A DNA stretch of 64,000 bases from Plectosphaerella cucumerina. Taxonomy: Eukaryota; Ascomycota; Sordariomycetes; Glomerellales; Plectosphaerellaceae. This document shows positions 1 to 11,251 of this stretch, in pieces. Location: assembly GCA_020746995.1 (NCBI GenBank), contig JAGPXD010000004.1, forward strand, positions 1,550,001 to 1,614,000. The letters are read 5' to 3'. Every line of letters starts with the position of its first letter. The stretch's first letter is position 1. Both the position numbers and the translations under genes were made by a program. Under the pieces are notes generated by a model that worked only from the letters and a program-made list of their open reading frames with translations, was not told the DNA's origin and made no database searches.

Positions 1-1
1 C

Positions 2-532
2 CTCGTGCCTGCTATCATGGAGCTGGCAGTGTTGACAAAGCCCTCCGTATCCTCCCAAGCCTGGGTGCTCGTATTCGTCGCGACTATCCCCATCATCTTC
101 TTCGCCACGATAAAGTCCAACATCGACGCGCACTTCCCAGCATCGATCAGCATGGGGTTCAGTTCTCTCGCAATCGCCTTCTCAAGTACAGAGCGTCCAT
201 TCTGCTGGGCACATCTGACACTGTGGCTTACCATCTGTGCAACACTGGCCTTCTACGTCGACGCTGTGCGAGAGGTCATGAAGGCAGTGGATGCTAAGCC
301 TAGTCTCTCAAATGGCAGTCGACTGGTCATTTGGTGCGCCAGATTCGCAATGGCGGCGGCACTGGGCTGCTTGGCCGGCAGCTGTTTATCGGCCTGCCTT
401 GAAGCTACTCTGCCGCTGGAACAAGGATTATCAGTCAGGAAACTTTCCATCTCAATGCTTCTGTCTTCTTTGGCCAATATGATGACGGCGGGTTTCAACC
501 TTCGGAACGTGACCATTCGGCGCAGGGGCTGA
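2..532 (+). CDS. 3' fragment of a multi-pass membrane protein (partial at left edge)
   Basis: The reading frame is open from the window edge to a TGA at 530-532, giving about 176 residues. No start is certain: the first in-frame ATG is at 17, but the frame is open before it, so this is probably the end of a longer gene. At least three hydrophobic stretches are visible (around VLVFVATIPIIFFATI, HLTLWLTICATLAFYV and FAMAAALGCLAGSCLSA), and the tail is short and basic (NVTIRRRG). I do not recognise a family; a polytopic plasma or organelle membrane protein is all that can be said. Confidence 0.5.
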   Translation, partial: LVPAIMELAVLTKPSVSSQAWVLVFVATIPIIFFATIKSNIDAHFPASISMGFSSLAIAFSSTERPFCWAHLTLWLTICATLAFYVDAVREVMKAVDAKPSLSNGSRLVIWCARFAMAAALGCLAGSCLSACLEATLPLEQGLSVRKLSISMLLSSLANMMTAGFNLRNVTIRRRG

Positions 533-1367
533 GGTAATGGTCATTGGGTGGGCTGCAACGGATGTTAGAGCTATTCCTGGGACCACAGGGTACCCTAGGT
601 GAACAATAGTAGGAGTTAAGCAAGTCCGGCACTTATTGGTTGAGATTGAGTTGCTTTAAATAATGGCATTGGCCGTGTTTTTCCCCAGGCAAAGCCACTC
701 CAGAGCAAGTGCTATTCCGATTCACGCTCGCGTCATGATCCGATCAAGATGGATGATTCTCGGACTACATACCTTCGTGCTATATATAGCTCTTCCACTT
801 GAGAACTAGTTTTCTGGAGGGAAGACCTGGCCCAAGTCCAAGGATGCGCCCCTTGGGGGCAGTCGAAAGATCTCGTTTCTCCCTCCACACACACACACAA
901 ACACCAACATCCGCTGCAGCCGAGACAATATTGCATCGCAATCAACCTGTAGGACAAGAAAACAACTCCACAGCCCTTTGCTAGGCCCGTCACACGGCGC
1001 ACAGTCCTTCCCTGCTTCTGCACTTTGGTGCAACCCGTCTCGGTGTCTCGCGGACCACGTCACCCGCACACGGACGAAGATCGAGGCATATAAGGCTCTG
1101 CCTTCTGGACCACGCGACTTCCCCAGAATGCCTCCTTTTAGATCGTACAAGCTGGTGTTGGGGGTGGGTTGTTAGACACCGCGGGGTGATGGTGGCTGCG
1201 CGGACCGGAACCCCTGACCATTGAGGCAACCAGGCTTACCCCTTTCGACCCCGGTGTAGAAAAAAAAAGCACACAACGCGCCTGCATGAACGAGAACTAC
1301 GTAAAGAGGGGGCCACAATGTGCAGGAAAGAGACGCTCGCTTGGTATTGAGTATTTCTGCCCGACTA
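533..1367. other. Intergenic, 835 bp
   Basis: No convincing gene. It holds a TATA-like run (781-789) and a short CA repeat (886-899). It lies between the 3' ends of the edge gene (+) and the F-box gene (-), so it should contain both terminators. Confidence 0.5.
886..899. repeat. (CA)7 microsatellite
   Basis: Seven CA units in the intergenic space before the F-box gene; read directly from the sequence. Confidence 0.9.
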
Positions 1368-3224
1368 CTACACGTTGGGCATCGTTGAGGAGAGAGCAAA
1401 GTTGAATCCCGAGGGCTGCCCGCTGAGCTCGTGGACCTTGGCGGGGACTACCCTTGCCCAGGAGGCCAGCGGCTCGCCCCCCTCTCCACGCGCGCTGTTC
1501 TCCATGACGAATGGCTCGGCCAGGCTGTCTGGATAAGGGAGGACGGCTCCGTCAGGCCAGTGCCTGCCGGCGAACCTTGAAGCGGGATCGAAGGAGACGA
1601 TGACGATGGCGAAGAGGTCGCCGTGTCTCCTCTTCCTATCGCCCTTGAGAGCTGATACGACGATTCTGTCATCCATGGCTGCGTGAGGAGTCTTGTAGAA
1701 CTCCGAGGGGCCCAAAATCTCGTTGAGAGCAGAAGTATCCGGTCCACCAGTCGATGACTTGGGGGGCCATGTCTTCATGATGTTGGGCTTGTCCGGGCTT
1801 CGACGGGAGATACACTGAAGATACAGCCCGGTGCTCTCACCCGTCTCATTGCTATTGCGCATGTCGACGAAGACATTACCCATGCGTTGGTAGGATCGGA
1901 TGAAGGATGAGCTGAAGAGGGGACGTGTAAACTCTGCGCCGTCATGGTGCATGGACTCCGGGGAGCGTTGCAGCTGTGGCGCCGGAAGAATCCCAAATTC
2001 ATGTGGGGGCGGGATGTTGCCCGAGAAGGGTGAAGAGGGGTCCCGAGATTCAGTCGTGCTCGCCATGTCGTGTGTGTTCGGAAAGACAACTCGAGTCTGG
2101 TAACACGTCCGCACACTTGGGCTCTCGCCATGGAGCCACTCCATTCGTACCTCGAAAATGGAGAGCTTGCCCGTCCTTGGATCTTCCTCCAGCTTGATGG
2201 ACGTCCACGCGTCGTTGATGGGGCCTTCCTCGTGCTTCCTTCTCCATATCTCGACCTCCTCTTTCTGTACCATGTCGCCAAGCAGGAGCCTCACTACCCT
2301 GTAAGACGAGGTCCAGTCCACGGTATCCGGGGCGTAACGGCCTTGGTCGCTGCAGACTGCATAAAAGTAGTCGCCAATGATGTCGAAACACACCGTCTTG
2401 TCAATGACGGAACCGGTTATGCTGGGGAGCCTGATGGGAGCTTGTGACCACTTCTTGTTATGCAGGTCGAGAGTCTGCACCACCCAATCGAGAGACGAGG
2501 TGCCATTTCTGCTTCCTTCTCTTTCGATGAGGAAGAGGTGGTTCTTGGTGTTGCGGATGACCGGCTTGCCTGCCTCGAGGTTGTATCTTCGTGAGCCAAA
2601 CACCTCCTGCGTATGGGGGTCGATGAAAAGCAGGAAGGTGGAGAGGGTCGACTGAATGCGGTGCTGGTACGTGCAGGACAGCACCCCTTCTGCGTAGTGG
2701 ATCGGGAACAAAGAGTACTTGACGGTGCCGGCAGATTCTGCCAGAGCCTGATCGAGAAGACGTCTGGAATCGATCTCAATCTCGTGGCTGCTGGAAAGGT
2801 GAAGGTCGCGGAGCCTGATGTGCTGGCGAGAGGTGGAGTAGCAGAGCATGCCGGACGAGTAGATGTGGTTGTCCGCCATGGCAATGGTGGCGACCTGGAA
2901 AGGCTCTGCATTGGTGATGGCCAAGATTCTCTTCAGGCATCTTCGAAAGTTCCGGGCGTAGCTGCCCGGCTTGGTTCGTGCCTCGCGGGTTTCCAGTGCT
3001 GTAGGGACATGATACTGAGAATCGTCAGGGTCCAGAGCAGAGCAGGCCAGGGAAAGTTCTCGACATCTTACCTCGAGTGCCCTTTTGGCAATGGACTCGT
3101 TGAACATGATCGTGCCATGGAAGTAGCGGGATGTGAAAGCCAAGCTGCTGATGTCTTGGAGATCAAGCCACTCGGTGATGAGGGCGATCAGCTCGCAAGG
3201 AATGCTGCGGAGAGAGGTAGCCAT
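1368..3224 (-). CDS. F-box domain protein
   Basis: Intronless ORF of 618 residues. The start is the ATG at 3224; the frame extends ten codons further upstream but without an ATG. The N-terminus (residues about 4-45) has the F-box pattern: IPCELIALITEWLDLQDISS followed by LAFTSRYF, the usual Leu-Pro-type helix that contacts Skp1. The rest has no repeats I recognise (no WD40, LRR or Kelch signature), but alternating aromatic and charged strands suggest a beta-rich substrate-binding region. Family knowledge: such proteins act as substrate receptors of SCF ubiquitin ligases. The substrate here is unknown. It is transcribed away from the RVS167 side. Confidence 0.85.
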   Translation of the reverse strand: MATSLRSIPCELIALITEWLDLQDISSLAFTSRYFHGTIMFNESIAKRALEVRCRELSLACSALDPDDSQYHVPTALETREARTKPGSYARNFRRCLKRILAITNAEPFQVATIAMADNHIYSSGMLCYSTSRQHIRLRDLHLSSSHEIEIDSRRLLDQALAESAGTVKYSLFPIHYAEGVLSCTYQHRIQSTLSTFLLFIDPHTQEVFGSRRYNLEAGKPVIRNTKNHLFLIEREGSRNGTSSLDWVVQTLDLHNKKWSQAPIRLPSITGSVIDKTVCFDIIGDYFYAVCSDQGRYAPDTVDWTSSYRVVRLLLGDMVQKEEVEIWRRKHEEGPINDAWTSIKLEEDPRTGKLSIFEVRMEWLHGESPSVRTCYQTRVVFPNTHDMASTTESRDPSSPFSGNIPPPHEFGILPAPQLQRSPESMHHDGAEFTRPLFSSSFIRSYQRMGNVFVDMRNSNETGESTGLYLQCISRRSPDKPNIMKTWPPKSSTGGPDTSALNEILGPSEFYKTPHAAMDDRIVVSALKGDRKRRHGDLFAIVIVSFDPASRFAGRHWPDGAVLPYPDSLAEPFVMENSARGEGGEPLASWARVVPAKVHELSGQPSGFNFALSSTMPNV

Positions 3225-5290
3225 GGCGGAAAGCAGTGCTGAGACGCCTGGCAAGGCCCGGTCGACAAAACTCCCCTGGACTCGTTACTCCCGACCGAGC
3301 AGATCCATCAGACCTCTTGTTACAGGAAGTGGTCAATGATGGAGAGGAATAACGTTGTGTGTTGCAGGGGAGGGACCGCGTCGAGGTGCGGCATCGAAGA
3401 CGCGATGTCTTGGGTGACTTGACGAGATGAGACGGAACTTCGTCGCACGTTGACCATGGAGAGGAGAGACTTCGGCCTCTGATATACCTATTTTGGATTG
3501 TGCGTGGTGGTGCGGCTCTTCCAACCCCAACCACTGAGAGTGCAGGTAGGTAGGTACGAGTGAAGAACTTGACCGAGAGGGCCTTGGAAGGAGCCGCCCA
3601 GGTGTCAGTGGGTCTTGTCTGGGATCAAAATCATTCAACTTCAGACGTAGTACACCCGACGCTACTTGAAATGGACAGAGCCTTGTTCCAGCACGTGAGG
3701 CTGGCCGAGATTTGGGCCTTGGTGGGAAGGTTCGGATACTTGCTCGCCTGTTGCCGTTAGCTTCGTGCTACAGCCATCAAGCGTGCCGTGGCAATAAATA
3801 CAACGAACCGTCTTTCTTCAGCGGGTTTTCGCAGAATCTGATACACTTGAGGAGCTGGTACGATGATGATCTTTTCGGAAGTTTCGAGTATGATCATTCC
3901 CACATCGCAGCCACCGAGAAGCGGCTGGAGGTGAAGAGGGGGGTAAACGTTGGCAATCAAGCCCAACAACCACCACGATGACTGAGCCGCACCTTGTGGG
4001 ATCTCCCCTCTTCCGGATGTGCTCCGCGGCAAGCTTAAGCTGCAATGGAAGCTGCACTTGGCTGCGGAGGACCACATCGACCCCCCATCAGGCTGTGTGG
4101 CTGTGACGCACATGATTGTTGACATGGAGAGCCTGGCGGCGCGAAGCCCGACTCTGTCTGGGAGCTCACCGCCATCTTCCACTGAGACATGAGCAACTGC
4201 CACGATCTCAATTGGGTTCATCGCCAATCATCGTCTTCTGGCTTCCCCGAAGCTCCATGGTAAGTAACGAGATGGACCTGGGAGAAGCCGAGACTCCCAG
4301 AATTGAGGCTCTGTCCCGGTAGCATCGAGGAAACAGGGGTCCATGCCGCGCGGAGCTCATCGTGGAGACTGACCCGATCTTGGAAGGATCCACTGCCAAG
4401 GCACCCTATCACATCACTCCGACCGCGACATCGTCTAATCTGAAGAGTTCCCGAGTCGTTCACCGAGCCCCTTTGCGGCATCGCGCCTGATTATATTCGC
4501 TGTCACGCAGGGGAACCGCCCTCCAAGCAGCGCAGAGCCGCATCTCTTCCTCCTCTACTCGAGACCCAGCGATCAGTTCTTCCTCATGATCCATGACATC
4601 CACTCAGCCAACCTGTGCTCCCACCGCCGCCAGTCTTGCGCCTCCCTGCGGATCTCCCTTCGAATCATCCTCGGGTCAGCCGGGCGACGCCAACACCAGT
4701 CAGCAAACACAACAACAGCAGGCTTGACACATTGTCGGTCCGCAATGTGATTGTCATTCCGCCGGGCGTCGGTCGCGTGAGGGCTCGGCAGCCAAACAAG
4801 AACCCGCACGTCACATCACGTACGGGCGGAAACAAACGGATGCGGGCGACTGTTCCAGCCTGGTACCTTGAAGCGGCGTTCTAGCAACTAGTATTTCCGT
4901 CTACGCGGGTCTGGCCGTCGGAGACATCTTCAGCTCCACGGAGCCCTCAGCCAGCCCACCTCTTCAGTCTCGTCTCGTGGCCCGCAGCAGCTGACAGCCC
5001 GCCATGTGTCAGAAGCCCCCGTCGTCCGCCGCCCATTATGCCACCTTGCAACCTTCCTGCTTGTTGCCCCTGGCCAACCGAAAATCCGAGATCATCCCCT
5101 CGAGGCCAGCGCCGTGTCGTGCCAACAAAAACACCGTCTCCGCCCCTCTGGTGCGCCGTGTAAACATGTCCAAATATGCCTCGGCTCGTGCTGATATATC
5201 CTGGACCGTTTTGTTGTCGTTCTCGCTACTCGCTTCTTCGAAACCACATTATTAAGGGAGGCTGCGGTCGTTTGTCTCTTGGCCGAACAG
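3225..5290. other. Intergenic, about 2.1 kb
   Basis: Upstream region of the F-box gene and downstream region of the BAR/SH3 gene. Only short overlapping frames with no recognisable domain; nothing supported. Confidence 0.5.
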
Positions 5291-6800
5291 CTACCGGTTC
5301 AATTGCACGTAGTTGCCTGCTTTGGTTAGCTGTGCGCCTGCGCCGGGGGGGAGGCGTGGTCCTTACCTGGGAACTGGCCTTGCTTCCCGTTGACGCGCCC
5401 TGTCCACCACTCGTTCTCGTTTTGCGTGCGGCTGATAATCTCTATCACATCACCCGTCTTGAAGCTCAAATCGCCCTCGGCTTGCGCATCGTAGTCGTAC
5501 AGAGCAGTGACGTTCTCCGCGATGGGCACGGCACTCAGCCGGCTGGGCTTGGGCTTCGGCGGGGGAGGCTTGGCTTTGGCGGCAGCGATCATTGACAGTC
5601 CCGGTGATGTTGAGCCGTTGGCCGGAGAATAGGGAGGGGGCGGGTTCTCTCCGTCAGTGGACTTGCGCGCGCCCACGGGAGCGTATGCGCCCAGCTTGCT
5701 CGTCGACGGCGCAGGCGTCGTCGTCGTGGGGACCGAGGCCGTGGAGCTCGATGGGCCTGCGGTGAGCAGTCCGGCGTTGGTGCGTCCCTCGAGTGCCGGG
5801 CGTCCGTACTTGGGCGGTCGCCTCTGCCCGGTTGTCTTGAACTTGACAATGGAGAGTGCCTCGACTCTCTCTTGGATATCGCCCCGCTTCTTGTGGAAGG
5901 TCTCCTCAACGTCCAGGGTCAGGTCGAAGTATCCAATGTCGCATTGCTGCATCTTCTCGTGCAGCGTGTAGAAGACGTTGAGCTGCATGTAGTAGAAGGA
6001 CTGGAACAGGGGCTGAATGAACTGGGCTTCGAGATGGAACAGCTTGGGCAGGTCCTCCTTGAGCAGGTCGTTGAAGTAGTTGAACTCTTGGGTAGCCGTC
6101 TCGCAGTCGCCCTCGGCCTTCCACATAGCCTTTTCGTCCTTGGCGCTGCGCTCCTTCTTGTCCTGGAGCTTCTTCAGCGCCAGGCGGTGGCGATCGTAGT
6201 CCAGCTTCTTGTGCTCTCGCTTGACGGCGGTCTTGCGAATGGCCTTGATGACGTCCATCAGCTCGTTTGCCGGCCGGATCACCCTCGTCTCTATCATCTC
6301 GAGCTCAGGCGCCAGGGTCTCCTGCAGGTCTTTGACCACGGCCTCGTACTCCTCGCATGCGCGGATGCCCTCAGGGTTGCCCTCGATCTTCATTGTTTCG
6401 GGGTCGGACATGCGCCCGGAGATGGGCTTGTAGACTTCGGTCATGGCGCGGCTGAACTCTATCTGGTGCTGCAGCATGCCGTTGATGGCCTCGAAGTACT
6501 TTTTCGACTCATCGTGCAGCTTCTTCGTCTCGGTCTCGAGTTCTTGGAATCGACGCTCAGAGTCGCTGTAGACCGGATCTTTCGTGTGTTCGCCAATGTT
6601 GAACTTGGCTTTGAACTGCTGCGGCGCCTGTGAAGAGGAGAAAAGAGGTCAGAACGTGGGGCGATCCAAAGAGTAGCTGGCGGCGGCCGCGATATCCAGC
6701 CAGGCGCACAGAGGGCAGGCAGCCCTGCGAAAGCCCCCTCAATTTGTGGGGTGAGATGCCTTACCCTGACGACGCTCTTGGAGAAGCCGCGAAAGCTCAT
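5291..6800 (-). CDS. RVS167: BAR and SH3 domain protein, Rvs167/amphiphysin family
   Basis: Three exons, 6800-6765, 6627-5367 and 5316-5291 (minus strand), encode 440 residues. Exon 1 codes for only the first 12 residues (MSFRGFSKSVVR) and joins in phase to APQQFKAKF, the typical Rvs167 N-terminus. The last exon adds NYVQLNR and a TAG, completing the SH3 domain. The BAR region covers about residues 1-240, a Pro/Ser/Thr-rich linker follows, and the SH3 domain lies at about 380-437 (ALYDYDAQAEGDLSF, then NEWWTGRVNG). Family role: binds curved membrane with an Rvs161-type partner and couples endocytic vesicle scission to actin. Introns are 137 nt and 50 nt with GTAAGG donors. It is divergent from NFS1 across about 1 kb. 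Confidence 0.95.
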
Positions 6801-7766
6801 GCTGATGTTGTGTGTGGGTTGTCGGCAATATTGGAGGGTTTGTGGGAAGAGTGCGACCTCGAGGGGAGGAGGGGTAGGAACGTGCGAGTCGCAAAGGCGT
6901 GCCGAGGGTGAGGGTATTCCGGGGCCCAGGATTGTGACGACAGACTTGGAGAGAAGGGATGCAAGTACCAGGCCCAGCCGCCGAGCTAGTAATATGTCGG
7001 GCTTCCAGTATCTCCCGAAGGCTAGGCTGCCTCTGATTTGATGGTGACGCCGCACTGCCAGGTGACGACAGTCCAGGAGGCGGAGCGAGTCAGCTTGCTT
7101 TCGGGCGGAAGCTTGGCGGGGGCGCGCGTTGTCAAGAGGGCTACGCTGGTGTTGCACGTCGCTTGCCGCGGGCACCGGATATCACGGATTAGATGAGGCT
7201 GGGATAGTAAGATGGAAAGGTGTAAGCAAATGAGCCGTAAGTGGTGATGCTGGTCCTGAATCGCGGGTTTTGCGTTTGGAAGTGCAAGGTTTTGGTCCTC
7301 CGCGCGCGGCCACGCTGAGCTGCTCCCGACTGCAGCTGCGTCCTCAATCCGTCGGGTGCCTCCCAGACCAGTCCCACCTTGTTGTACGTCATCATCCTTC
7401 AGCACAGCCGCCGCCTCGGGCACGCCGCCCAGTCACCCACGCAGCCGCCGGTTACGGATTAGCATCAGATTTCCCCTCCAGACGGCTAAACGTCGGCATC
7501 GGTGTGCGGGGGAACCACGATTGTAGAGAGTCCTGGCGCACAGACCAGGTTGAGCCTCTAAAATCCGAGGCCGAAGAGGCGTTGCACCGGCGCCCGAAGC
7601 CGATGCCGTGTCAAAAAATCGCATTTTGGAGCTAAAGACCCTGACGCTGACATATTCTCTCAAGCTCCATCATTTCTCCTCCTTTGCCTCCCATCTCCAT
7701 CGCCCACCTAATTTTCCCTTCCTTTCCCTCTTCACCTTTTCCCCATGTCATCATCGCCGAATCGAC
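6801..7766. promoter_or_regulatory. Divergent promoter region RVS167 / NFS1
   Basis: 966 bp between two divergently transcribed start codons. The NFS1 side ends in a CT-rich leader (about 7650-7760). No coding region is supported. Confidence 0.6.
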
Positions 7767-9509
7767 ATGGCTAGCATCACCTGTTCTTCGGCAATGAGGC
7801 AGGCCGGCCGCCTCGGCCTGAACGCGACGGCGCACGCCAGACGAGTCCCAACCATCTCCCGGGCCGTGGCGAACCCCCTCCAGCGCTCTATCCAGAGGCG
7901 ATCATACGTGTCCGAGACCAAGAGCGACCGGGCACAGGTCAGCGTTGAGACGGCCATCAAGTTGGACAAGAATGACTTTGTCAACGTCGCTGCGCCCATC
8001 TCTTCCGATGGCTCCGACTTGACCGTCAGCCCGATGGCCGAGGTGCTGAAAAATGCATCCAAGCTTGACGAGGGTCAGAGACCCATCTACCTCGACATGC
8101 AGGCCACAACGCCTGTCGACCCTCGTGTCCTCGACGCCATGATCCCCTTCTATACCGGCGTCTATGGCAACCCTCATTCCAAGACGCACGCGTACGGATG
8201 GGAGAGCGAGAAGGCCGTCGAGGAAGCCAGGGAGCACATCGCGAAGCTCATCGGTGCTGACGCCAAGGAGATTATCTTCACGAGCGGTGCCACCGAGAGC
8301 AACAACATGAGCATCAAGGGCGTGGCAAGATTTTTCGGTCGCTCCGGAAAGAAGAAGCACATCATCACAACACAGACTGAGCACAAGTGCGTGCTCGACA
8401 GCTGCAGGCATCTGCAGGACGAGGGCTTCGAGATCACCTACCTGCCTGTGCAGCAGTCTGGTCTCGTCGACCTCGCCCAGCTCGAGGCTGCCATCAAGCC
8501 CGAGACGGCTCTCGTCAGCATCATGACAGTCAACAACGAGATCGGCGTCATCCAGCCCATGCACGAGATCGGCAAGCTCTGTCGCCAGAAGAAGGTCTTC
8601 TTCCACACCGACGCCGCCCAGGCTGTTGGCAAGATCCCTCTGGACGTCAACGAGATGAACATCGACCTGATGTCCATCTCTTCCCACAAGATCTACGGTC
8701 CCAAGGGTATCGGCGCCTGCTACGTCCGCAGGCGGCCCCGCGTCAGACTGGACCCCATCATCACCGGTGGCGGCCAGGAGCGCGGTCTGCGGAGCGGCAC
8801 GCTGGCGCCTCCCCTGGCCGTGGGCTTTGGCGAGGCATGCCGCCTCGCCTATGAGGATATGGAGGTATGTTCGATCCATCTCTTTTCCGTCTTGACCCAT
8901 CCCCGATGGATACCACCACTCCCCTCGTTATGATGATGCGCTTTACACATGCATGGCTTTCTGAATGTCCTGTGACAGGGACGCAGCCTGTTGATAATTA
9001 GCACCCTATCTGAACCCCCTTTCTTTTCTCACATACTCGTCTGATTTTTCCTGCCTTAATGCGGACACTGACAGTATTGGAATTAGTACGACTCGAAGCA
9101 CATCAAGAGGCTCTCCGATCGTCTCCTCAACGGACTTCTTTCCCTCGAGCACACAACGCAGAACGGCGACCGTAACTCGTTCTACCCTGGATGCGTCAAC
9201 GTGTCCTTCGCCTACGTCGAGGGCGAGTCGCTGCTCATGGCGCTGAAGGACATTGCCTTGTCCTCCGGCAGCGCCTGCACGTCCGCGTCCCTGGAGCCCA
9301 GCTACGTCTTGCGTGCCCTTGGCAGCAGCGACGAGAGCGCCCACAGCAGTATCCGTTTCGGCATCGGCCGTTTCACGACTGAGAGGGAGATTGACTACGT
9401 GCTGAAGGCTGTCAAGGAGCGCGTGGACTTCTTGCGCGAGCTCAGCCCCCTGTGGGAGCTGGTCCAGGAGGGTGTCGACCTCAACACCATCCAGTGGAGC
9501 CAGCACTAA
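7767..9509 (+). CDS. NFS1: Mitochondrial cysteine desulfurase NFS1
   Basis: Two exons (7767-8864 and 9087-9509), intron of 222 nt, product 506 residues, a normal length for the family. The enzyme is PLP-dependent, takes sulfur from L-cysteine as a persulfide and supplies it to the Isu scaffold for Fe-S clusters and for tRNA thiolation. Evidence: an N-terminal Arg/Ser/Ala-rich mitochondrial presequence (ARRVPTISRAVANPLQRSIQRRS), YLDMQATTPVDPRVLDAM at the start of the fold, the PLP-lysine motif SISSHKIYGPKG (K308) and the mobile catalytic-cysteine loop SSGSACTSASLEPSYVL (C430). The ATG at 7767 is preferred over the frame's upstream extension because it begins the presequence. Confidence 0.97.
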
Positions 9510-10654
9510 CTGATGAACGAGACCCTGACGACGCCGCTGCAAAAAGCGGCAGCGGCGCGCAGGCCATCGGTGCTTTTTCTGCGTGTACTACCTTTGCAAC
9601 TTGGAGTTGGGAACAAACAGGCCATCCCCCCGTCGCTTTCAACTAGCAACTGTATTTGTGGGAGGGGGCCCACAGGGTTGACCTCAAGATATGTGAGGAG
9701 GTCACGGACAGGGCCGGAGCCGAGCGACATGAAGTTTTGACGTGTACATCACCAAACCCGATGGGGTATGAGGGCGGCGTTTCTGTGGCAATAAATACCA
9801 AAGCAATACCAGAGCTATCAACTGTCCATGGCGCAATCTGACGTGCTGTGATACCTGGTGTTCTGGCGCATGGCGAAAGATGATGCGGGCATGTCGAAGC
9901 GGGCGGTTCGCGCGCCTCGGAGCTCGATGCGAGTCATCTGGCTGATCACAGCATCCACTTGGGAGCACGGGATTCTACGGTTCCATCTCAAAGGGAACAG
10001 CTCCCCTTGATCCGAGGACCGAAGCGTGAGAAGCGTGCGATCTTACGTCGTTGGGGGTCTCGATGTCGCCTGATTGGGGGTGTTCTAATGGAATGGTGGT
10101 GCTTCACTGGGACTTGCCAAGCCTCTGACATCATCGAGGGCGCTCAGAGCTTCTGGACCTCCTCCAAGCTGCAGCCTTGGCCCAGCACCCACGGAACGGG
10201 AGCGATCTCAGGCAGGTGCAGGCCAAACTGGAAACGGAAAGGCAGGCGGCACCTGCTCGGGGAATATGGCGCATGTGATGGGACAGGTGCGAGGGACATC
10301 CACAAGACGGATGGATGCCGCCTGACAGTTTCGCGTTGTGTCGAGAGTCCGTTCCCGCCCACCCCCACCAAGATGTGATGTCATCGGCGGAACGCGTCTC
10401 ACATCCAGACGGAAGGCGGGTTGCGCGTTTTGGCACCTGCCTCGTCGTCTGGGAGGCAACGAGGGCAGTTGCCTTGTTGAAGACGACGTGGGTTCTTCTA
10501 CTTAAAGGATCCCATCTCCTCGTCCCGTTGATCAGACCTCTCTCCCTCATCACCAACAACAAGAACCAACTTGCCTCCTCCTATTCACGAACCATCAACC
10601 TACATCACCAACACACACAAACACTCAGCTTCCAAAGCACCACCCAACATCAAA
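9510..10654. other. Intergenic; promoter of the CsbD-like gene
   Basis: Holds the 3' end of NFS1 and the upstream region of the next gene. The last about 110 bp is a CA-rich leader typical of highly expressed fungal genes. One CCCCT (STRE-like) site lies at 10003-10007; a single copy is weak evidence. Confidence 0.45.
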
Positions 10655-11251
10655 ATGTCTGACAAGAACACCTCCACTCTCCAGTCGGTCATCGACTCCG
10701 CCACTGGCGCCGCGCAGAGCCTCGTCGGTAGCATCACCGGCAACACGGCCGACCAGAACAAGGGCGAGGCCAAGCAGGACAAGGCCCAGGTCGAGCACGA
10801 CGCCTCGCAGGCCACTGTCAAGGTCCCCGGCTTCACTGCCACTGCCTCTGGCGTGTCCAAGGACTCGGAGGACCGCTCCGCCGGATCATGGAACCAGACT
10901 GTCGGCTCCGCCAAGGAGACTCTCGGTGGTCTCGTCGGCTCTGAGGTGAGTGATGGTCCATTTTGAGCGTATGTGCAATAAACGAACTGACATGATTTCC
11001 TCCAGGACCTGAAGCAGCAGGGTCGTCAGCAGAACCTCGAGGGCCAGAACCAGGAGGCCAAGGGTCAGCTCAGCGACCTCGGCTCGGGCGTTGGCAACCG
11101 CGTCCAGGGCACCGTTGGCGGTGCTATTGCCGGATTGACGGGTGACAAGTCTGGCGAGCAGCACTACAAGGACCTCCACGACGAGGGCAAGACCCGCCAG
11201 CGTGGTGCCGAGCACGACATCACCAAGCAGGCCGAGGCTGCCCAGAAGTAA
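10655..11251 (+). CDS. CsbD/Hmp1-like stress protein (mismatch and cruciform DNA recognition family)
   Basis: Two exons (10655-10945 and 11006-11251), intron 60 nt, 178 residues. The protein is very hydrophilic, rich in Gly, Gln, Lys, Asp and Ala, and has CsbD-like repeats around GSWNQTVGSAKETLGGLVG and QGRQQNLEGQNQEAKGQLSD. It has almost no aromatic residues and no cysteine, so it is likely disordered or helical. In fungi this family is often annotated as a mismatched base-pair and cruciform DNA recognition protein after Ustilago Hmp1, while bacterial CsbD is a general stress protein. A stress-protective role is inference. The CA-rich leader suggests strong expression. Confidence 0.85.

Noticed and set aside
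5872..6633. 253-codon open frame antisense to the BAR domain
   Set aside because: Shadow of RVS167 codons; composition is repetitive Leu/Val/Glu.
7902..8900. 332-codon open frame antisense to NFS1
   Set aside because: It is the complement of conserved NFS1 codons; high GC third positions keep the antisense frame open. No family features.
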